Source: Desulfobacula sp. (GTDB lineage: Bacteria > Desulfobacterota > Desulfobacteria > Desulfobacterales > Desulfobacteraceae). Taken from it: a stretch of DNA of 8,077 bases. The notes under the pieces are model-generated. The model saw nothing but the letters and a program-made list of their open reading frames with translations, was not told the DNA's origin and did not search any database. Both the position numbers and the translations under genes were made by a program. Positions 6,330-8,077 of this stretch are shown piece after piece; the first letter of the stretch is position 1; each line of letters begins with the position of its first letter. The stretch is from positions 1-8,077 of the forward strand of contig JAOZRI010000095.1 of assembly GCA_029940235.1 (NCBI GenBank). The letters are read 5' to 3'.

Positions 6330-7205
6330 ATGAATGATCCAATATCACATCCAGTAATTAATGAAATTTCAAATAAGATAGATTCCCTGACACCCAAAGC
6401 TCAAAACCTGGGAAATTATATAATACAAAATCCTTCCAAAGCTGTTTTCATGACAACCAAGGAACTTGCCCAAACTTGCGATATCAGTGAAGCAACCGTT
6501 GTCAGGTTTGTCAGCACGCTTGGTTACAATGGGTATTCAGATTTTCAGAATGCATTAAAAGATTTTGTAAACACAGGTCTTTCTCTGCCTGAAAGAGCTG
6601 ATATCAAAGGGATTAAAGAGCATGGGGCCGACAGACTCCACAGGGGTATTCTTGAAGAGCTTGGCAATCTTCAACATCTGTATGAAAATATAAGTGTTGA
6701 AACAATGAATGAGTTTGTTAATGAGTTGAATAAAGCCCATACTGTTTATGTGGTTGGCTCAAGACTGTCATATACATTTGCCTATTATCTTGGCTGGTCA
6801 CTGACCAAGATCAGAAAAGGAATTCATATTTTAAAAGGCAGTGACAGCACCTCTTTTGATATGCTTGCAAATGCAAATTCTCAAAGTCTTGTGATTCTTG
6901 CCACTTCATCAAGATACCCCAATGAGCTTATAAAACTTGCCAGAATGATAAGGCGCAGCAGCCATACCCTTTTAACCATGACAGATTCAAATATCTGCCC
7001 TGTGGCAGGATTTGCAGATATATCCCTTGTGGTTCCGTCAAGGTCTATTCCCTTTATCGGCAATGTTTCAGGTATGCTTGCAGTGATTCAATACATTGTT
7101 CAGGAACTTGCAAATAAAAGAGGTGAAGATCTTGAAGAGTATCAGAAACAATTAGAACAGGTTTATCTGGAAAATGATATTTTATTTAATCTTGACCCAA
7201 GATAG
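6330..7205 (+). CDS. RpiR/MurR-family transcriptional regulator (HTH + SIS)
   Basis: The product is 291 residues, a normal length for RpiR proteins. Residues about 5-80 form the N-terminal HTH_6 domain: TTKELAQTCDISEATVVRFV (42-61) is the helix-turn-helix, followed by LGYNGYSDFQNAL, the usual RpiR continuation. Residues about 125-255 are a SIS (sugar isomerase) ligand-binding domain, with VYVVGSRLSYTFAYYLGWSL (139-158), ILATSSRYPNELIKLA (189-204) and LTMTDSNICPVAGFADISLVV (215-235). Most studied members sense phosphosugars, but members next to amine-oxidising flavoenzymes also occur. The gene diverges from soxB across 290 bases of AT-rich DNA, so regulation of the sox operon and of itself is the natural inference. 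The ligand is unknown. The start has only a weak upstream AGG; no better in-frame start is nearby. Confidence 0.93.
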   Translation: MNDPISHPVINEISNKIDSLTPKAQNLGNYIIQNPSKAVFMTTKELAQTCDISEATVVRFVSTLGYNGYSDFQNALKDFVNTGLSLPERADIKGIKEHGADRLHRGILEELGNLQHLYENISVETMNEFVNELNKAHTVYVVGSRLSYTFAYYLGWSLTKIRKGIHILKGSDSTSFDMLANANSQSLVILATSSRYPNELIKLARMIRRSSHTLLTMTDSNICPVAGFADISLVVPSRSIPFIGNVSGMLAVIQYIVQELANKRGEDLEEYQKQLEQVYLENDILFNLDPR

Positions 7206-7291
7206 ATGATTAGAAACTGCAAACCTGGTAATATATTTGCCATGAATTTGCATTTAACAGTTTTTATATTAAAACATATTGAGAGGAAATC

Positions 7292-7780
7292 ATGCTGCAA
7301 ACCCAGGAAGAACTTCTAAAAGTATTGGACCAGAACAGTATTGAATATACAAACCATGAACACCCGGCTGTATTTACTGTTGAAGAAGCTGATAAACATC
7401 ACAAAGGCATAGACGGTGTCCACAGTAAAAATCTCTTTTTCAAGGATAAAAAGAAAAATATGTTTCTTGTTGTCACCCTTTCTGACAAATCCATTAGAAT
7501 CAAGGATGTGGCAAAAAAAATCGGTGCAAAAAACATGTCATTTGGCAAACCAGAACTTCTTGACCAGGTTCTTGGAGTAATTCCGGGAGCTGTAACTCCT
7601 TTTGCCGTTATCAATACAGGTGATCATAAAATTAAAGTAGTTCTTGATGAAGAGATGATGGACAATGATCTTCTCAATTTTCATCCACTTGAAAATACAG
7701 CCACAACAACAATATCTTCAAAAGATCTGATAAAATTCATGGAATACTGTAAACAGGATTTTGAAATTATCCGGCTGTAG
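7292..7780 (+). CDS. Prolyl-tRNA deacylase, YbaK/ProXp-ala type
   Basis: The product is 162 residues and matches the free-standing editing-domain family (YbaK/ProX, also annotated PrdX) that hydrolyses alanine mischarged on tRNA-Pro. Visible signatures are KNLFFKDKK (46-54), whose first lysine sits at the catalytic-lysine position of ProXp-ala; GVIPGAVTPFAVIN (95-108), with the conserved GxxPG loop; and FHPLENTATTTIS (130-142). The ATG follows GAGAGG by about 6 bases. It lies 86 bases after the RpiR gene on the same strand, and read-through co-transcription is possible. Its presence beside an amine-catabolism operon may be chance, as the gene is a common housekeeping accessory. The assignment to the alanine-editing subgroup is from motif memory, not an alignment. 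Confidence 0.9.
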   Translation: MLQTQEELLKVLDQNSIEYTNHEHPAVFTVEEADKHHKGIDGVHSKNLFFKDKKKNMFLVVTLSDKSIRIKDVAKKIGAKNMSFGKPELLDQVLGVIPGAVTPFAVINTGDHKIKVVLDEEMMDNDLLNFHPLENTATTTISSKDLIKFMEYCKQDFEIIRL

Positions 7781-8034
7781 CATTGTCAATATAGCCGTTG
7801 TAAAAAACACCATATATTTGAATTTTACCACCAGTGCATAAAAAATAGCCCATACCATATGTAGTGTTCGGAGCAGTTTATAAAAAAGCGAGATTACAGG
7901 GATAGCCTGGGGCTGTCATTCTCCTGAACAATGGAGATTGCCCTTCAAATAGTCCTCACCTTAACCACCTGTTTGATCTGCCAAATTTTATATATCAGGT
8001 TCCAATAACAAAATACCGCTGATATTATTGAAAA
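7781..8034. other. Intergenic region after the prolyl-tRNA deacylase gene
   Basis: I find no convincing gene in these 254 bases. No hairpin plus T-run terminator follows the deacylase gene. The stretch from about 7865 to 7945 is clearly more GC-rich and more structured than the rest, and contains the hairpin listed separately. A 25-codon hydrophobic open frame starts at 7931 but lacks a ribosome binding site. Confidence 0.6.
7910..7943 (+). other. GC-rich hairpin upstream of the right-edge gene start
   Basis: GGGC (7910-7913) pairs with GCCC (7940-7943), and TCTCC (7920-7924) pairs with GGAGA (7933-7937) around an 8-base loop, with an internal loop between the two stems. There is no T-run on either side, so it is not an intrinsic terminator. 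It could be part of a leader RNA for the gene starting near 8035, or an end of a mobile repeat. Confidence 0.4.
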
Positions 8035-8077
8035 ATGGATCATAGTTCACTGAGAGTGGGCAGGCTGAGCTACCAGG
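8035..8077 (+). CDS. Possible start of an MqnA-like menaquinone synthesis gene (partial)
   Basis: Fourteen codons (MDHSSLRVGRLSYQ) are open from ATG to the right edge, directly after an in-frame TGA. The stretch LRVGRLSY resembles the N-terminal strand of MqnA, the chorismate dehydratase of the futalosine route to menaquinone, which typically begins near L-R-[VI]-G-[RK]-[IL]-[SD]-Y. No clear Shine-Dalgarno sequence precedes the ATG, and 14 residues are little evidence. The opposite strand is also open here for 29 codons. Treat this as a hint only. Confidence 0.3.
   Translation, partial: MDHSSLRVGRLSYQ

Noticed and set aside
7214..7263. AAACTG / CAGTTT pair followed by a short T-run between the regulator and deacylase genes, as a terminator
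   Set aside because: The arms are 39 bases apart, only 6 bases long and almost all A/T; too weak to call.
7931..8008. A 25-codon hydrophobic open frame (begins MEIALQIVLT) on the plus strand
   Set aside because: It has no ribosome binding site, its first codons form the descending arm of the hairpin, and a frame this short is expected by chance.
8040..8077. GGTAGCTCAG on the minus strand, like the D-arm of a tRNA
   Set aside because: No acceptor stem, anticodon arm or T-arm can be built from the following bases; it lies in a gene-like frame and is best seen as coincidence.
7981..8077. A minus-strand frame open from the right edge for 29 codons, as the end of a leftward gene
   Set aside because: The residues show no recognisable pattern, and length alone is not evidence; the plus-strand frame has a better family resemblance, though neither is secure.
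1..8077. CRISPR arrays, rRNA or tRNA genes, transposases, phage genes
   Set aside because: I found no regularly spaced repeats, no RNA gene signatures and no reading frame resembling such proteins.

Overview
The window is AT-rich (estimated by eye at below 40% G+C) bacterial DNA. It is dominated by a five-gene leftward (minus-strand) operon for the oxidative breakdown of an N-methylated amine. A divergent transcriptional regulator and a prolyl-tRNA editing gene lie on the plus strand. Protein style, AT-rich spacers with good AGGAG ribosome binding sites, and a possible futalosine-pathway gene start at the right edge suggest an anaerobic or microaerophilic Gram-negative bacterium. A sulfate reducer of the Desulfobacterales type is my best guess, but this is an inference from style and no marker gene in the window proves it.

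Layout, left to right. Positions 1-809 (minus) hold the N-terminal 269 residues of a DAO-fold FAD oxidoreductase that runs off the left edge. Positions 843-1475 are soxG, 1487-4387 soxA, 4371-4643 soxD and 4804-6039 soxB, all on the minus strand. Transcription order is therefore soxB-soxD-soxA-soxG-FAD oxidoreductase, the canonical soxBDAG order of heterotetrameric sarcosine oxidase plus one extra flavoenzyme gene. A 160-base spacer between soxB and soxD holds a long nested inverted repeat whose last strand abuts the soxD ribosome binding site. Positions 6040-6329 are a very AT-rich divergent control region with two TTGACA boxes in inverted orientation and two TTTTATAAAA-type palindromes about 51 bases apart. 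Positions 6330-7205 (plus) encode an RpiR/MurR-type regulator (HTH plus SIS domain) and 7292-7780 (plus) a ProXp-ala-type prolyl-tRNA deacylase. The last 300 bases are mostly non-coding, with one GC-rich hairpin. They end in a 14-codon open start whose residues resemble the N-terminus of MqnA (futalosine-route menaquinone synthesis).

How it may work together. SoxB (substrate oxidation, covalent FMN site), SoxA (NAD-binding and folate-binding domains), SoxG and SoxD (zinc subunit) should form one complex. It would oxidise sarcosine or a related N-methyl amino acid and pass the methyl carbon to tetrahydrofolate. The fifth gene encodes a second flavin enzyme of the same fold but without the covalent-flavin histidine; it may act on the preceding or following intermediate. 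The RpiR protein is the obvious candidate regulator. If the host is a strict anaerobe, oxygen cannot be the normal electron acceptor. That makes this an atypical, probably dehydrogenase-type version of the complex, and it is the most interesting question raised here.
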